Assembly (NCBI RefSeq): GCF_002964575.1
Contig: NZ_POQQ01000050.1
Span: 53,747 to 117,746, forward strand
From: Streptococcus suis
GTDB lineage: Bacteria > Bacillota > Bacilli > Lactobacillales > Streptococcaceae
Reading direction: 5' to 3'
Length of the DNA stretch: 64,000 nt
Position numbers and translations under genes: made by a program. Shown here one piece after another: positions 17,898 through 27,143 of this stretch (its first letter is position 1; every line of letters begins with the position of its first letter). Below the pieces are notes generated by a model. That model was given only the letters and a program-made list of their open reading frames with translations, searched no databases and was not told the origin of the DNA.

Positions 17898-18988
17898 TAA
17901 GCATTCTCCGCTTCAAATTTCTTCATAAAGTCAATCAAATCAAGTACGCCTTGACGTGGGAAGGCATTGTAAAGCGACGCCCGCATTCCACCAACAGAAC
18001 GGTGGCCCTTGATATTCTTAAAGCCTGCTGCTGTCGCTTCTTTGACAAACTTGGCATCCAATTCCTCGCTTGGTGAAACAAAAGGAATATTGGCAACCGA
18101 GCGTTCTTCTTTTTTGCGAACAGGGTTGCTGTAAAAAGCTGACGCGTCAATGTAGTCGTAGAGCAAACCAGATTTTTCACGGTTGATTTTTTCCATTTCA
18201 TCTACACCACCAATTTCTTTGACCCATTCAAAGACAAGTTTAGAAATGTAGATAGAGTAAGCTGGGGGTGTATTATAGAGCGATTCATTTTCTGCTTGAA
18301 TGCGGTAGTCCAACATGCTTGATAGCATTGGTTGATCGTTGAGGAAATCCTCTCGGATAATGACAACTGTCACACCCGCTGGACCAATATTCTTCTGTGC
18401 ACCCGCATAAATCATGGCAAAGTCTTCTACATTGTATCGAGCTGCCAAGATGTTTGAAGACATATCGCCAATAACTGGAACACCATTGGTATCTGGAATG
18501 TCATAGACAGCCGTACCTTCAATGGTATTGTTGGTTGTCAAGTGAACATAGGCTGCACTTGGGTCAATGTCATTTTTATCAAAGGTTGGCAGTTCTGCAT
18601 AGGTGATGTCTTCTGTTGAACCTAGCAAAATTGGTTCAAAATCAATGGTCTTAGATAGTTTCACAGCCTCTGTATAGGCTTTTTTACCCCAAGAACCACC
18701 TGCTAGATAGTAGGCTTTCTTCCCTTGAGCAAAGTTGAGTGGAATCATGGTAAATTCCAAAGACGCTCCGCCTTGCAAGAAAATCACCTTATAGTTCTCA
18801 GGAATAGCCATGAGTTCGCGCAAAGTTGCCTCAGCGCCTTTAATAATATCGTCAAAGTCTTTGGAGCGATGGGACATCTCCAAAACACTCATTCCCGAAC
18901 CGTTATAATCCAAGAATTCAGCTTGAGCGCGTTCAAGCACTGGTTTTGGCAATACTGCAGGACCTGCAGAGAAGTTGTAGATTGTCAT
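17897..18988 (-). CDS. serC: Phosphoserine aminotransferase
   Basis: 363 residues, PLP enzyme of serine synthesis. The N-terminus [21 protein letters not shown], the PLP lysine in [13 protein letters not shown] (near residue 197), and [15 protein letters not shown] are diagnostic. The start at 18988 has GGAGG at ideal spacing; the ten extra upstream residues of the long frame are not part of the family. First gene of the serC-GNAT-serA-ogt-arsC-like run. No phosphatase serB is present in the window. Confidence 0.96.
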   Translation of the reverse strand: MTIYNFSAGPAVLPKPVLERAQAEFLDYNGSGMSVLEMSHRSKDFDDIIKGAEATLRELMAIPENYKVIFLQGGASLEFTMIPLNFAQGKKAYYLAGGSWGKKAYTEAVKLSKTIDFEPILLGSTEDITYAELPTFDKNDIDPSAAYVHLTTNNTIEGTAVYDIPDTNGVPVIGDMSSNILAARYNVEDFAMIYAGAQKNIGPAGVTVVIIREDFLNDQPMLSSMLDYRIQAENESLYNTPPAYSIYISKLVFEWVKEIGGVDEMEKINREKSGLLYDYIDASAFYSNPVRKKEERSVANIPFVSPSEELDAKFVKEATAAGFKNIKGHRSVGGMRASLYNAFPRQGVLDLIDFMKKFEAENA

Positions 18989-19110
18989 AAAATCCCTCCA
19001 AAAATGTAATGTGTTCATTATATCACAAGAATTCAGAAAATTCCATAAAGTTACCTTAATTCTCAGAAAAGATACGGAAAGTCATAACCACCCGTGAAAA
19101 CGGGTGGCTT

Positions 19111-19226
19111 GTACACCGGCTATAAGCCGTTTCTCTCCAGCTACGTCTAAAGACGTTCGCTGAACTTCGTTCAGGTTAGTGCTATAATTACTTGACTAAT
19201 GCCCGTAACAACGGGCTTTTATCTTG
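19111..19226 (+). ncRNA. Hairpin-rich downstream part of the IS200 element, possible plus-strand RNA
   Basis: Between the tnpA stop and the outer hairpin are CGGC/GCCG (19117-19129), ACGTCTAAAGACGT (19143-19156), CTGAACTTCGTTCAG (19160-19174) and GCCCGTAACAACGGGC (19201-19216). The last is followed by TTTT on the plus strand, like a terminator pointing into tnpA. A short structured transcript is possible; no promoter was established. Confidence 0.3.
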
Positions 19227-19692
19227 TTCTAAAACTGCCATCTGAAAATGGATCTTCATACTCTTTGACACTCAATTTATCAAGTGCAATGTCATTTTTC
19301 TCCTGCTCGCGAATGTATTTCGCAACTGTCTTTTCGTTCAACCCAACGGTACTAACATAGTAGCCTCTAGCCCAAAACTTTCGATTTCCATACTTATATT
19401 TTAAATTAGCATGTTTATCAAATATCATTAGAGCACTTTTACTTTTCAAATATCCCATAAAATCGGAAATCGAAAGTTTCGGTGGGATCAAGACAAGCAT
19501 ATGAACATGGTCTGCCATCATGTGTCCCTCAATAATTTCCACGCCTTTGTATTGGCATAGATGACAGAAAATATCAATTAAGTCCTGTCTAATTTTGTAG
19601 TAAATGGATTTTCTCCGGTACTTAGGTGTGAAAACTATGTGATATTTGCACATCCATTTGGTATGTGATAAACTGTAACTGGTTTTAGCCAT
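19219..19692 (-). CDS. tnpA: IS200/IS605-family Y1 transposase TnpA
   Basis: 157 residues, full length for the family. The HUH motif appears as HVHMLV (residues about 62-67) and the catalytic tyrosine in VAKYIREQE near residue 127, so the enzyme appears intact. It would move single-stranded DNA with subterminal hairpin recognition. Confidence 0.93.
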   Translation of the reverse strand: MAKTSYSLSHTKWMCKYHIVFTPKYRRKSIYYKIRQDLIDIFCHLCQYKGVEIIEGHMMADHVHMLVLIPPKLSISDFMGYLKSKSALMIFDKHANLKYKYGNRKFWARGYYVSTVGLNEKTVAKYIREQEKNDIALDKLSVKEYEDPFSDGSFRTR

Positions 19693-19848
19693 TTCTTTTT
19701 CCTCCTTTATCTAACCTGAACAATTAGATTATAACAGGAAAAAGAAATGGAAGCTCAAAGCCTTGTCAGCCACCAGCATAGCTGGTGGTTTTCTTGTTTT
19801 TCTCTACGAGAAAAACTGGCTCGAAGCCATAATGAAAGGATAGACTAC

Positions 19849-20712
19849 TTAGCCTATCCCGTGATATAGATCATATACTTCTTGTCTTTTGAGTTGGTAG
19901 CGTTTGGCAACTTCTTTAATGGCCTGGTTGGGTTTGCGGCCACTTGAGATTTCCTTCTCAACCTCAGCCTTTAAATCCACATCATCTGCAGACGGTAATT
20001 CTTCTTCACCAGCCCCTGCAACGATGATAAGGCATTCCCCTTTTAGAGGGTTGTCCTTCAAATAGTCCAAAACTTCTGAAATCGTCCCGCGCTGGAATTC
20101 TTCATAGAGCTTGGTCAATTCACGAACGACAGTCACCTGGCGATTTCCATAAACAGAAAACATATTTTCCAAGGTATCTGCCACACGATAGGGTGATTCA
20201 TAGAAAATCTGCGTTTCAGGATAGGCACGCTTTTCTTGGAAAAAATCCTTTTGCTGCCCTGCTTTTCGCGGTAAAAATCCATAGAATATATGTGGTTGCG
20301 GAGCCAATCCAGAGGCAATCAAAGCCGTTATACCCGCAGACGCACCAGGCAAGGCCACTACGGGAATGTCTTCTGCAACGGCCGCCTTTACCAAGTCATG
20401 ACCTGGGTCTGAAATAGAAGGCAGGCCTGCATCCGATACCTGTGCAATGGATTGACCAGACTTGAGCCAATCAATCAAGACAGGAATTTTTTCATGAGCA
20501 TTGTGTTCATGAAAAGAAGTTTGTCTGGTTTCAATCTCAAAATGTTTGAGCAAAAGCCCTGTATTTCTCGTGTCCTCCGCTGCAATAAAATCAACATCCT
20601 TCAAGGTTTGAATAGCTCGGAAGGTCATGTCCTGTAAATTGCCAATGGGCGTTGGAACCAAGTAGAGACTGCCAACACTTGTCTGTCCCTTAAATGATTT
20701 CTGTACTTTCAT
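19849..20712 (-). CDS. rsmI: 16S rRNA 2'-O-ribose (C1402) methyltransferase
   Basis: 287 residues. SAM-dependent tetrapyrrole-methylase-fold enzyme that modifies C1402 in 16S rRNA. LYLVPTPIGNLQDMTFRAI, AAEDTRNTG, QVSDAGLPSISDPG and ALPGASAGITALIASG are signature segments. It follows yabA with a one-base gap in the usual Firmicute order tmk-holB-yabA-rsmI. Confidence 0.96.
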   Translation of the reverse strand: MKVQKSFKGQTSVGSLYLVPTPIGNLQDMTFRAIQTLKDVDFIAAEDTRNTGLLLKHFEIETRQTSFHEHNAHEKIPVLIDWLKSGQSIAQVSDAGLPSISDPGHDLVKAAVAEDIPVVALPGASAGITALIASGLAPQPHIFYGFLPRKAGQQKDFFQEKRAYPETQIFYESPYRVADTLENMFSVYGNRQVTVVRELTKLYEEFQRGTISEVLDYLKDNPLKGECLIIVAGAGEEELPSADDVDLKAEVEKEISSGRKPNQAIKEVAKRYQLKRQEVYDLYHGIG

Positions 20713-20713
20713 C

Positions 20714-21031
20714 TCAATCTCGATTCAATAATTCAATACAAAACATACAGGGTTCATCGTTTTCCCTGCGCTGTCCATAAGAGAAGGTACAAATATGGAA
20801 ACCATCTTCGTAAATATTTTCCAAATTTTCCTTCCCAAAATTGGAAGACTTATGGCCTGTCTTATCTTCTTTTTCAAGACGCTCTCGCAACTTGGAATTT
20901 TCCAAGCGGAGAGTTGTATTTTCGTCAATGACGCCCTGCAAGTGTTTCTTAATGGCATCCACTTCTGCCAAGGTCGTTAAAAGATTCTGCGAAAAATCAT
21001 CAAGGGCATCAAAAATTTCTTTCTTATCCAT
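20714..21031 (-). CDS. yabA: Replication initiation control protein YabA
   Basis: 105 residues. An N-terminal leucine-rich coiled coil (residues 5-60) and a C-terminal zinc-binding part ([20 protein letters not shown]). YabA binds DnaA and the beta clamp to limit re-initiation. It lies between holB and rsmI, as in other streptococci. Confidence 0.94.
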   Translation of the reverse strand: MDKKEIFDALDDFSQNLLTTLAEVDAIKKHLQGVIDENTTLRLENSKLRERLEKEDKTGHKSSNFGKENLENIYEDGFHICTFSYGQRRENDEPCMFCIELLNRD

Positions 21032-21046
21032 GGTCTTCCTTTCTGC

Positions 21047-21931
21047 TTATTGTAATGTCATAAACTCCAAACTATTTTGTAGGCTAACATTGGCCTGCCA
21101 CATCCGTTTGGCTGTTAAAACTGCATCCATTTTCTCTCGGGCTAGTGGCTCCATCATCTTCTCCGCTAAGAGCAGGCTGAGAAGGTCAAACAAACGTCCC
21201 TGCTCTGCCTTTTCCACAGCCAAAGCAACTAAGATCCCCACCTGCAAATAGGCTTGATTCGAATTGACAAGAAGCAAGTCGATGAACTTTTTAGACTGGC
21301 TAACCAGGTCCAAGAAACTCCTATTCTCTGCTAATCTTCTCGCTTCTTCTTGGCTAGAAACCAATCGTGCCAAAAGACTAGCCTCCGTTTTCAACAAACC
21401 CTTCTCTTCAAGCATTCTCTCCAAGGCAGGAAGATTTTTGGGAAAAGCAATCATCTGCGTCCGACTCTTTATGGTCGGAAGCACGGCTTCTTCTTGGTTG
21501 GTCAGGAGAAAAATATGAATATCCGATTGGGGTTCCTCAATCACTTTAAGGAGGGAATTGGCTGCGTTAGCATGCATTTTCTCTGCATCCCGAATGATGA
21601 AAACCTGTTTGCTGGATTCAAAACCAGATTGCGAAAAATTCTTGACCAGCTCGCGTACCGTTTCCGTCTTGATAATCGTTCCCTGGGGTTCCAAGAGGGT
21701 CACATCGGAAAACTCGCCTACCTCTATCAAGCGACAAGTACGACAATTTTGACACGGCAATACACCTGCTTTTTCCTGACAATATAAAGACTGGCTCAAA
21801 AAAATCGCCATGTCATAGCTGGCAAAGTCCCCCGAAAACAGATAGGCATGGGCCAGGCGATGCTGCTCCAAGATGGTCACAAAGCGCTGAAATACTGTCG
21901 GCTGTAAATGTTTTAGTTCCTCAATCTTCAT
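21047..21931 (-). CDS. holB: DNA polymerase III delta' subunit
   Basis: 294 residues, clamp-loader ATPase-fold subunit. Zinc cysteines are visible in [16 protein letters not shown] (near residue 51), the sensor region [10 protein letters not shown], and [17 protein letters not shown]. The first half lacks a canonical Walker A, as usual for delta'. It overlaps the tmk stop by four bases. Confidence 0.92.
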   Translation of the reverse strand: MKIEELKHLQPTVFQRFVTILEQHRLAHAYLFSGDFASYDMAIFLSQSLYCQEKAGVLPCQNCRTCRLIEVGEFSDVTLLEPQGTIIKTETVRELVKNFSQSGFESSKQVFIIRDAEKMHANAANSLLKVIEEPQSDIHIFLLTNQEEAVLPTIKSRTQMIAFPKNLPALERMLEEKGLLKTEASLLARLVSSQEEARRLAENRSFLDLVSQSKKFIDLLLVNSNQAYLQVGILVALAVEKAEQGRLFDLLSLLLAEKMMEPLAREKMDAVLTAKRMWQANVSLQNSLEFMTLQ

Positions 21932-22566
21932 GTTCTTTCTGCAAACCGTTTCTTAATAACTGCCAAGGAATCTGCAACAACAGCTTCTAAAGGCTGGCTG
22001 GCATCAATCTTAACCAAACGCTCTGGTTCTGCTTCTAAAATACTGAGATAACCTTGCCGAACCCGCTTGTGCATATCTGCCTTTTCCATATCCAGACGGT
22101 CCACATCCCTGCTTGCATTGCGAGCAATTCGGGCCAAACCCTCTTCTGCATCAATGTCAAAATAGAGGGTCAAATCAGGTTTCAAGCCATCGGTCGCAAA
22201 CTGGTTGAGCCAGTTAATATCAGCCACATCCAGACCACGTCCAAATCCCTGATAGGCAATGGAAGAATCGATAAAACGATCAATCAAGAGCAACTTGCCC
22301 TCAGCCAAAGGAGGCAAGATTTTTTCTTTCAAGTGCTGACGACGGGCTGCGATAAAGAGTAAAAGCTCTGTCTTATCATCCATCTCAGTATTGGCAGGAT
22401 TTAGAATAATATTGCGGATTTCCTCTGCAATCGCCACTCCACCTGGTTCCCTAGTCGTTACGACCTCTGGACCAAGCTCCTGCAAGGCAGGTAATAATTC
22501 CTGCAAAACCGTTGTCTTTCCAGCCCCGTCAGGACCTTCAAATGTAATAAAAAAACCGTTTCTCAT
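21928..22566 (-). CDS. tmk: Thymidylate kinase
   Basis: 212 residues. It phosphorylates dTMP to dTDP. Walker [29 protein letters not shown], and the lid-region Arg cluster ([15 protein letters not shown]) are seen. The start [11 protein letters not shown] is placed at 22566, with GAGG five bases before; an ATG one codon earlier is too close to the SD, and the longest frame adds ten non-homologous residues. Confidence 0.94.
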   Translation of the reverse strand: MRNGFFITFEGPDGAGKTTVLQELLPALQELGPEVVTTREPGGVAIAEEIRNIILNPANTEMDDKTELLLFIAARRQHLKEKILPPLAEGKLLLIDRFIDSSIAYQGFGRGLDVADINWLNQFATDGLKPDLTLYFDIDAEEGLARIARNASRDVDRLDMEKADMHKRVRQGYLSILEAEPERLVKIDASQPLEAVVADSLAVIKKRFAERT

Positions 22567-22761
22567 CATTTCCTCACTCGTAGAACCTGGCTTCACAGCT
22601 CAGCTCTACCATCTACATCAAAGCACTTTACTTTTGAATGCAAATTCCTAGATAGTCATTCCATTTTACCAAAAAATAGGCAAAAAATCACTTGAAAAAT
22701 GGACTTGTTTTTCATACAAAAATCTTTTAAAATTGATATATAGATGTTTTGGGAGGTTGCT

Positions 22762-23628
22762 ATGATTCGTTTAAAAAATATTTTATTGATCTTGCTCGGT
22801 GCCGGGTTATTTGCCTTTGGACTCAACTACCTAATCATGCCCAATCGTTTATTTGAAGGGGGCGCAACTGGTCTGACCCTTATTATTTATTACCTTTTCG
22901 GCATTCAACCATGGGTGATGAACATTATCATCAATATCCCCTTGTTTATCCTCGGTTGGAAAATACTGGGTAAAAAAACTCTCTATCTTAGTATTTTAGG
23001 AACTCTAGCTGTCACTGTTTGGCTGGCTATTTTTGAAAAAATTCCCTTTTCCATCCATCTCCAGCAAGATTTGATTTTGGTTAGTATCTTGGGTGGTATT
23101 CTAATGGGATTAGGGCTTGGCACCATCTTCCGTTCAGGTGGAACCACTGGTGGAAGCGACATCATTGCCCGAATCGGTCACAAATACACTCCCTATTCGA
23201 TTGGACAAATTATCCTAGCCATTGATATTCTTATTCTGACCTTGATTGTCATTGTCTTCAAAGACTTACGGACTGTCTTGTACACCTTGATGATGGTGGC
23301 TATCGCTTCCCGCGTCATCGATTTTGTCACTGAAGGTGGCTACGGTAGCAAAGGGGTCATGATTGTTTCACAAAAATCCGATCAGCTTGCCCAAGCCATT
23401 GATAGCGAGATTGAACGTGGTGTCACCTTTATCAAGGCGCAAGGTTTCTATAGCAAGACCGATGTCAATATGATCTACTCTGTCATCTATAAGAGCCAAT
23501 TACAAGAAATGAAAGAACTTATCCATCGCATTGATCCCCACGCCTTTATCACCATTACAGATGCCCATGAAGTGCTAGGGGAAGGATTTACACTGGACCG
23601 TGATAAACAACCACTAGAACGACATTGA
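22762..23628 (+). CDS. YitT-family membrane protein
   Basis: 288 residues from the ATG after GGGAGGTTGCT. Five to six membrane segments in the first 190 residues, with the family motif GLGLGTIFRSGGTTGGSDIIA, then a cytoplasmic DUF2179-like domain (IVSQKSDQLAQAIDSEIERGVTFI). Transport function unknown for the family. It is divergent from tmk and convergent with telA. Confidence 0.88.
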   Translation: MIRLKNILLILLGAGLFAFGLNYLIMPNRLFEGGATGLTLIIYYLFGIQPWVMNIIINIPLFILGWKILGKKTLYLSILGTLAVTVWLAIFEKIPFSIHLQQDLILVSILGGILMGLGLGTIFRSGGTTGGSDIIARIGHKYTPYSIGQIILAIDILILTLIVIVFKDLRTVLYTLMMVAIASRVIDFVTEGGYGSKGVMIVSQKSDQLAQAIDSEIERGVTFIKAQGFYSKTDVNMIYSVIYKSQLQEMKELIHRIDPHAFITITDAHEVLGEGFTLDRDKQPLERH

Positions 23629-23637
23629 TAAGAAAAC

Positions 23638-23669
23638 TAAAACTGCAGATTCAAATGTCTGCAGTTTTT
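23638..23669. terminator. Bidirectional terminator between YitT gene and telA
   Basis: AACTGCAGA and TCTGCAGTT arms flanked by A and T runs serve both convergent genes. Confidence 0.8.
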
Positions 23670-23672
23670 ACA

Positions 23673-24944
23673 TTATTCTGTTGTTTCAAGTGGTTGTTCT
23701 GCTTCGGACTGGGCTTCTTTTCCTTGTTCTAGCAAGGCCGCAATAATCTTCTGGTCACGCAGTTTGACCGAATCATTGATGGTTTCAGCGGAACGAATGA
23801 TGGCCGCTTCCAACTCACGACGTTTCTGACGACCTTCATCAATGGCTGCAATAATACCATTGTTCTGGGCAACCAAACTCTCTGCCAACTTGGTCACTGA
23901 AGCTACTGACAGGGTCGGATTTTGCGCCGTCCGTTCCATCATTGGAATGGCCTCTTTCGAGGTATCAGCCAGCATCTGCAAAGCAGCATTGTTGGCATTG
24001 ACAATGGCATCCGCCGTTTGGCTAGACTTGATAGACTGTTGCAAAATTCCCAACTGAGCGATAGACAACTTCATTGTCGGGATGGTGTTGCGACGCAACA
24101 TCCCCAAACGTTGTTTCATGTCAGATGACACTTTGACCAGGTTACGCATTTGCGGTGTTGTTGTCCAAGCGACGTAAAGACGGCTCATGTATTCAGAATG
24201 TTGTTGTTCGAGGATATTGGCAACTTCCGTTACACGCGCCAACTTTTCAGAAGCTACTTGATAGTCTACCGTCGTTGGTTGCAGACCTGCCAAACGTTCC
24301 TGCTCTGCTTTTGCCCGCTGGGCAGCCTCTTGACCAGTCGCTTCGATAAAGGCAATCACGCCGACTAGATTTTCAATAGACTTGGTATTGTTCTCAATCA
24401 AGAGCTCCGCTGACACGATATTGCGGGACAAGACTTCCTCTTGCTTGACCACGCTGGCTGCCATGCTGTCCATTTTCTTTTCAATGGTCTGCGAATCGAA
24501 GTAAAATTCCTGCAAATCATTCTTGGTCTGCTTGAAGAGTCGTTGGAAGAAGCCAGGTTTCTTCTCTAACTCAGCAGTTGTCGAAATGTCCTTGTACTTA
24601 GCCACAAAACCGTTCAATTCACGGTTGGTATTGGCCAAGAGCTCATCCACCTGGGGAATTTCAATCTTTTTCTGTTCTGACAAGATGTGATTGACTGTCG
24701 CATTGACTTCTTCTACCGCTTCCTTACCAAAATCCAAGAGGGCATTCTGATTGGCCAAGAAATTATCCACTAATTGTGGCGCCTTGGCACGAATACCTGT
24801 CTGCTGTTCAGGTGTCAACTGGGCCAAGAAAGAGACCTTGGTAGTATCTCCAGCTGGTGTTGCTTGAATGATTTCCGTGGTCTTGTCCTTGGTTGACAAA
24901 CTGTTATTGGCAATCTGATCAATATCGAAATTAAATCCTGACAT
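23673..24944 (-). CDS. telA: Toxic anion resistance protein, TelA/KlaA family
   Basis: 423 residues, largely alpha-helical and soluble, with the TelA core (PGFFQRLFKQTKNDLQEF, VEVANILEQQHSEYMSRLYVAWTTTPQMRNLVKVSSDM-type segments, KLSIAQLGILQQS). The family is linked to tellurite and other stress resistance; its biochemical activity is unclear. It starts one base after the XpaC-like gene ends, so the two are a coupled pair. Confidence 0.88.
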   Translation of the reverse strand: MSGFNFDIDQIANNSLSTKDKTTEIIQATPAGDTTKVSFLAQLTPEQQTGIRAKAPQLVDNFLANQNALLDFGKEAVEEVNATVNHILSEQKKIEIPQVDELLANTNRELNGFVAKYKDISTTAELEKKPGFFQRLFKQTKNDLQEFYFDSQTIEKKMDSMAASVVKQEEVLSRNIVSAELLIENNTKSIENLVGVIAFIEATGQEAAQRAKAEQERLAGLQPTTVDYQVASEKLARVTEVANILEQQHSEYMSRLYVAWTTTPQMRNLVKVSSDMKQRLGMLRRNTIPTMKLSIAQLGILQQSIKSSQTADAIVNANNAALQMLADTSKEAIPMMERTAQNPTLSVASVTKLAESLVAQNNGIIAAIDEGRQKRRELEAAIIRSAETINDSVKLRDQKIIAALLEQGKEAQSEAEQPLETTE

Positions 24945-24945
24945 C

Positions 24946-25770
24946 TTATCCTTCTTTCTTCTTCATCATGCGCAGGCTGACTTCAAAATCCTGCATATCT
25001 GCTTCGTTAAATTGTTTAATGGTATGGTCCAAATCCTTGTCAAAGGTTTCCAGAGCCAGCTTAGCCTGAGCCAAACGCTCCTCTCCATTGAAATAATCGT
25101 TTGGAGATTCTTTGATTTTCAAATAGCCCTGCAAAATATCCCTAAAGCGATTCATATTGGCTTCATGGATGGCTGTCAATTCTTCCCGCTTATCTGTCGC
25201 ATTCTCCAGTTTTTCCAGAATAACCTGATTATCCCTTTGAATGTTGCAATAGGTTTCCAGGATTTCAGGAGCCAATTCTGAAATGCGTTTTTGTTCATCC
25301 CAAGTTTCATGTTTGGGAGGAGTAAAAGCATCCATCCTTTCATGACTATTTCCATCAAACGAGGTAGCTCTCTCAGGCATTTTCAATTGATACTTGAGCT
25401 GCAGGGTATCGACGACTTCCTTACTCTGATAGGCATCCAAGTATTTGCCATTCTTTTGATACAATTGGTCTAATTCAAATAGCTCACCCAAAATACGACT
25501 ACGCAGGGCTAAAACTGCCTTATCCTCTCCATTTTCAGCTAACAGTTGTTGGTGCTTTTCAAAACCAGACTGAATGCTGAGTTGCAAGGTCTGAAACCGA
25601 TTGATTTTATCCCCATGCAAAAAACGATTGATATTGTCACGCTTGAAAAGGCTGCCAAGAATGGGCAATAAGACCTTTCCAAAACTTTTCAGCAAGCCCA
25701 GAACTAGAACAAGTAGGATACTTTCAATATCGTCATCATGTCTGTACTTCTTATACTTTTTATGTCCCAT
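24946..25770 (-). CDS. XpaC-like protein, partner of TelA
   Basis: 274 residues. A short charged N-terminus, one hydrophobic segment (SILLVLVLGLLKSFGKVLLPIL, about residues 17-38), then long helices. TelA neighbours in Firmicutes are usually annotated as 5-bromo-4-chloroindolyl phosphate hydrolysis (XpaC) family; no catalytic site is apparent. Residues about 155-272 match the first about 115 residues of the HsdR encoded at 34-37.6 kb (shared LEKLE, DILxGYLxIK, NExDxxDFxVSLR). Confidence 0.75.
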   Translation of the reverse strand: MGHKKYKKYRHDDDIESILLVLVLGLLKSFGKVLLPILGSLFKRDNINRFLHGDKINRFQTLQLSIQSGFEKHQQLLAENGEDKAVLALRSRILGELFELDQLYQKNGKYLDAYQSKEVVDTLQLKYQLKMPERATSFDGNSHERMDAFTPPKHETWDEQKRISELAPEILETYCNIQRDNQVILEKLENATDKREELTAIHEANMNRFRDILQGYLKIKESPNDYFNGEERLAQAKLALETFDKDLDHTIKQFNEADMQDFEVSLRMMKKKEG

Positions 25771-25845
25771 ACTTCCTCCTCTTGTAATCCCTTTTATTAT
25801 ACCATATAACCAATTTGTCTAGTCAAAACTTATTCACAAAAAGAA

Positions 25846-25868
25846 GAAAAAGCCGAGAAATCTCGACT
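25846..25868 (-). terminator. Terminator of the CBS-domain gene
   Basis: AGTCGAGATTTCTCGGCT followed by TTTTTC on the minus strand, abutting the stop codon. Confidence 0.8.
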
Positions 25869-26525
25869 TTAGATATTTTTAGCAACGGTTGGGACTAGGC
25901 TGTCAATCTGCAAGCCTGCTCCTTCAAATAGGGCTCTGATTTCTTCAACATCTACCTTACCGTCAATCTGTACTTCGATGACCGCCTTGCCTGATTTGGT
26001 AACTAATTGGACCGTTGAAGCAATATTGTATTCCTTATCTGCTACCAGACGGATGATTTTCTCCAATTCTCCTGCCTTATTTTCCACAAGGAAGCGAGCA
26101 CGAACACCCTCTTCACCATAGCCTGAAACATGGAGAAAGGCTGCAAAGACATCACGGTCAGTAATGACACCATAGAGCTGACCATTGTCCACAACTGGAA
26201 GAATGCCGACCTTGTTTTTATACATGAGGTAAACAGCATCCTCAAGACTGGCATAGCCTGAAACAGTGATGACATTTTTAATCATGACATCCTTGACCTT
26301 GGTCTTGTTTAGAAGGTAGTTCATCTCGTAAATGGACAAGCTCGTTGCCTTAGATGGACTGGCTTCTGCAATAGTTCCTTCTGTCACCAAGCCGACTAAT
26401 TTGTCATTTTCAATAACAGGCAGACGGTGCAAGCCCTGTTCACGCATCAAATCAGCCGCATGAGCGATGGTTGTGTCTGGTGAAATGTAAACAACTTTAC
26501 GGGTCATAAAATCTTTAACTGACAT
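25869..26525 (-). CDS. CBS-domain pair protein with ACT-like C-terminus (AcuB-like)
   Basis: 218 residues. Two CBS motifs (about residues 1-60 and 72-130: VKDFMTRKVVYISPDTTI and VKDVMIKNVITVSGYASLEDAV) and a C-terminal ACT-like regulatory part (RFLVENKAGELEKIIRLVADKEYNI). Such proteins bind adenine nucleotides; the partner enzyme is not evident here. The start at 26525 follows GAGGAAATCCT; the upstream extension is not conserved-looking. Confidence 0.83.
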   Translation of the reverse strand: MSVKDFMTRKVVYISPDTTIAHAADLMREQGLHRLPVIENDKLVGLVTEGTIAEASPSKATSLSIYEMNYLLNKTKVKDVMIKNVITVSGYASLEDAVYLMYKNKVGILPVVDNGQLYGVITDRDVFAAFLHVSGYGEEGVRARFLVENKAGELEKIIRLVADKEYNIASTVQLVTKSGKAVIEVQIDGKVDVEEIRALFEGAGLQIDSLVPTVAKNI

Positions 26526-26637
26526 AGGATTTCCTCCTCGTATTTTTCCTACATCCATTATAGCATAATACGAAAACGATTTCAATGTTTTGTGAAAAGA
26601 AATGAAAATTGAAGCCAGTAATCAGTAGAATATTTGG

Positions 26638-26883
26638 CTAATCCAGCCTTCTAGCTTTCAAACCATCCAGCTCTTCCTGACTGAGTCCCGTCAATTCCAA
26701 AATCAAATCATCTGAAAAACTCTTACCCAACATCTGCTGAGCAATCTTGAGTTGGCCATCTAACAAACCTTGTTGTAAGCCTTGTTGCAGACCCTCTTCC
26801 TTTCCACGCTTTCTACCTAGTAAGAAAGAAGTTTCCAGCTCACCAAAATGATTGGCAGCACTGTAGGCCAGTTGATCAATCAT
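26638..26883 (-). CDS. Stand-alone copy of the Rpn C-terminal domain (candidate RpnS-type antitoxin)
   Basis: 81 residues, starting MIDQLAYSAANHFGELETSF. It is nearly identical over its first 52 residues to the last 87 residues of the upstream Rpn protein and diverges in the tail (GKSFSDDLILELTGLSQEELDGLKARRLD). Its ATG overlaps the TGA of the upstream gene (ATGA), so translation is probably coupled. It may be a duplicated small-form gene: in characterised Rpn systems a small protein made from inside the rpn gene inhibits the nuclease. That role here is inferred. Confidence 0.7.
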   Translation of the reverse strand: MIDQLAYSAANHFGELETSFLLGRKRGKEEGLQQGLQQGLLDGQLKIAQQMLGKSFSDDLILELTGLSQEELDGLKARRLD

Positions 26884-27143
26884 CGGCTATCACCTTCCGA
26901 ATCCTCCCGTCCAGCTTTCAAACCATCCAGCTCTTCCTGACTAAGACCTGTCAATCTCACTATCATATCGACAGCGAAACCCTCGGCCAACATCTGCTGA
27001 GCAATCTTGAGTTGACCATCTAACAAACCTTGTTGTAGACCCTGTTGTAGACCTTCTTCTTTACCACGCTTTCTACCTAGTAAGAAAGAAGTTTCCAGCT
27101 CACCAAAATGATTGGCGGCACTGTAGGCCAGTTGATCAATCAT
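26880..27143 (-). CDS. Intragenic C-terminal frame inside the Rpn gene (candidate small form)
   Basis: An in-frame ATG at 27141-27143 is preceded by AGGAGG with an 8-base spacer (27152-27157), the best SD of the locus after the main start. Translation would give an 87-residue protein beginning MIDQLAYSAANHF, exactly where the separate downstream copy also begins. Internal starts that make an inhibitory C-terminal protein are described for Rpn nucleases; this fits, but expression is not shown. Confidence 0.6.
   Translation of the reverse strand: MIDQLAYSAANHFGELETSFLLGRKRGKEEGLQQGLQQGLLDGQLKIAQQMLAEGFAVDMIVRLTGLSQEELDGLKAGREDSEGDSR

Larger units (their letters stand above)
19080..19795 (-). 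mobile_element. IS200/IS605-family insertion sequence (tnpA only)
   Basis: A single Y1 transposase gene is flanked by the subterminal hairpins typical of this family: CCACCAGC/GCTGGTGG at 19770-19788 on the upstream side and CCACCC/GGGTGG at 19088-19107 on the downstream side. No tnpB is present. It is inserted between serC and rsmI without breaking either. Exact ends cannot be set because IS200 elements have no terminal inverted repeats and make no target duplication. Confidence 0.85.
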
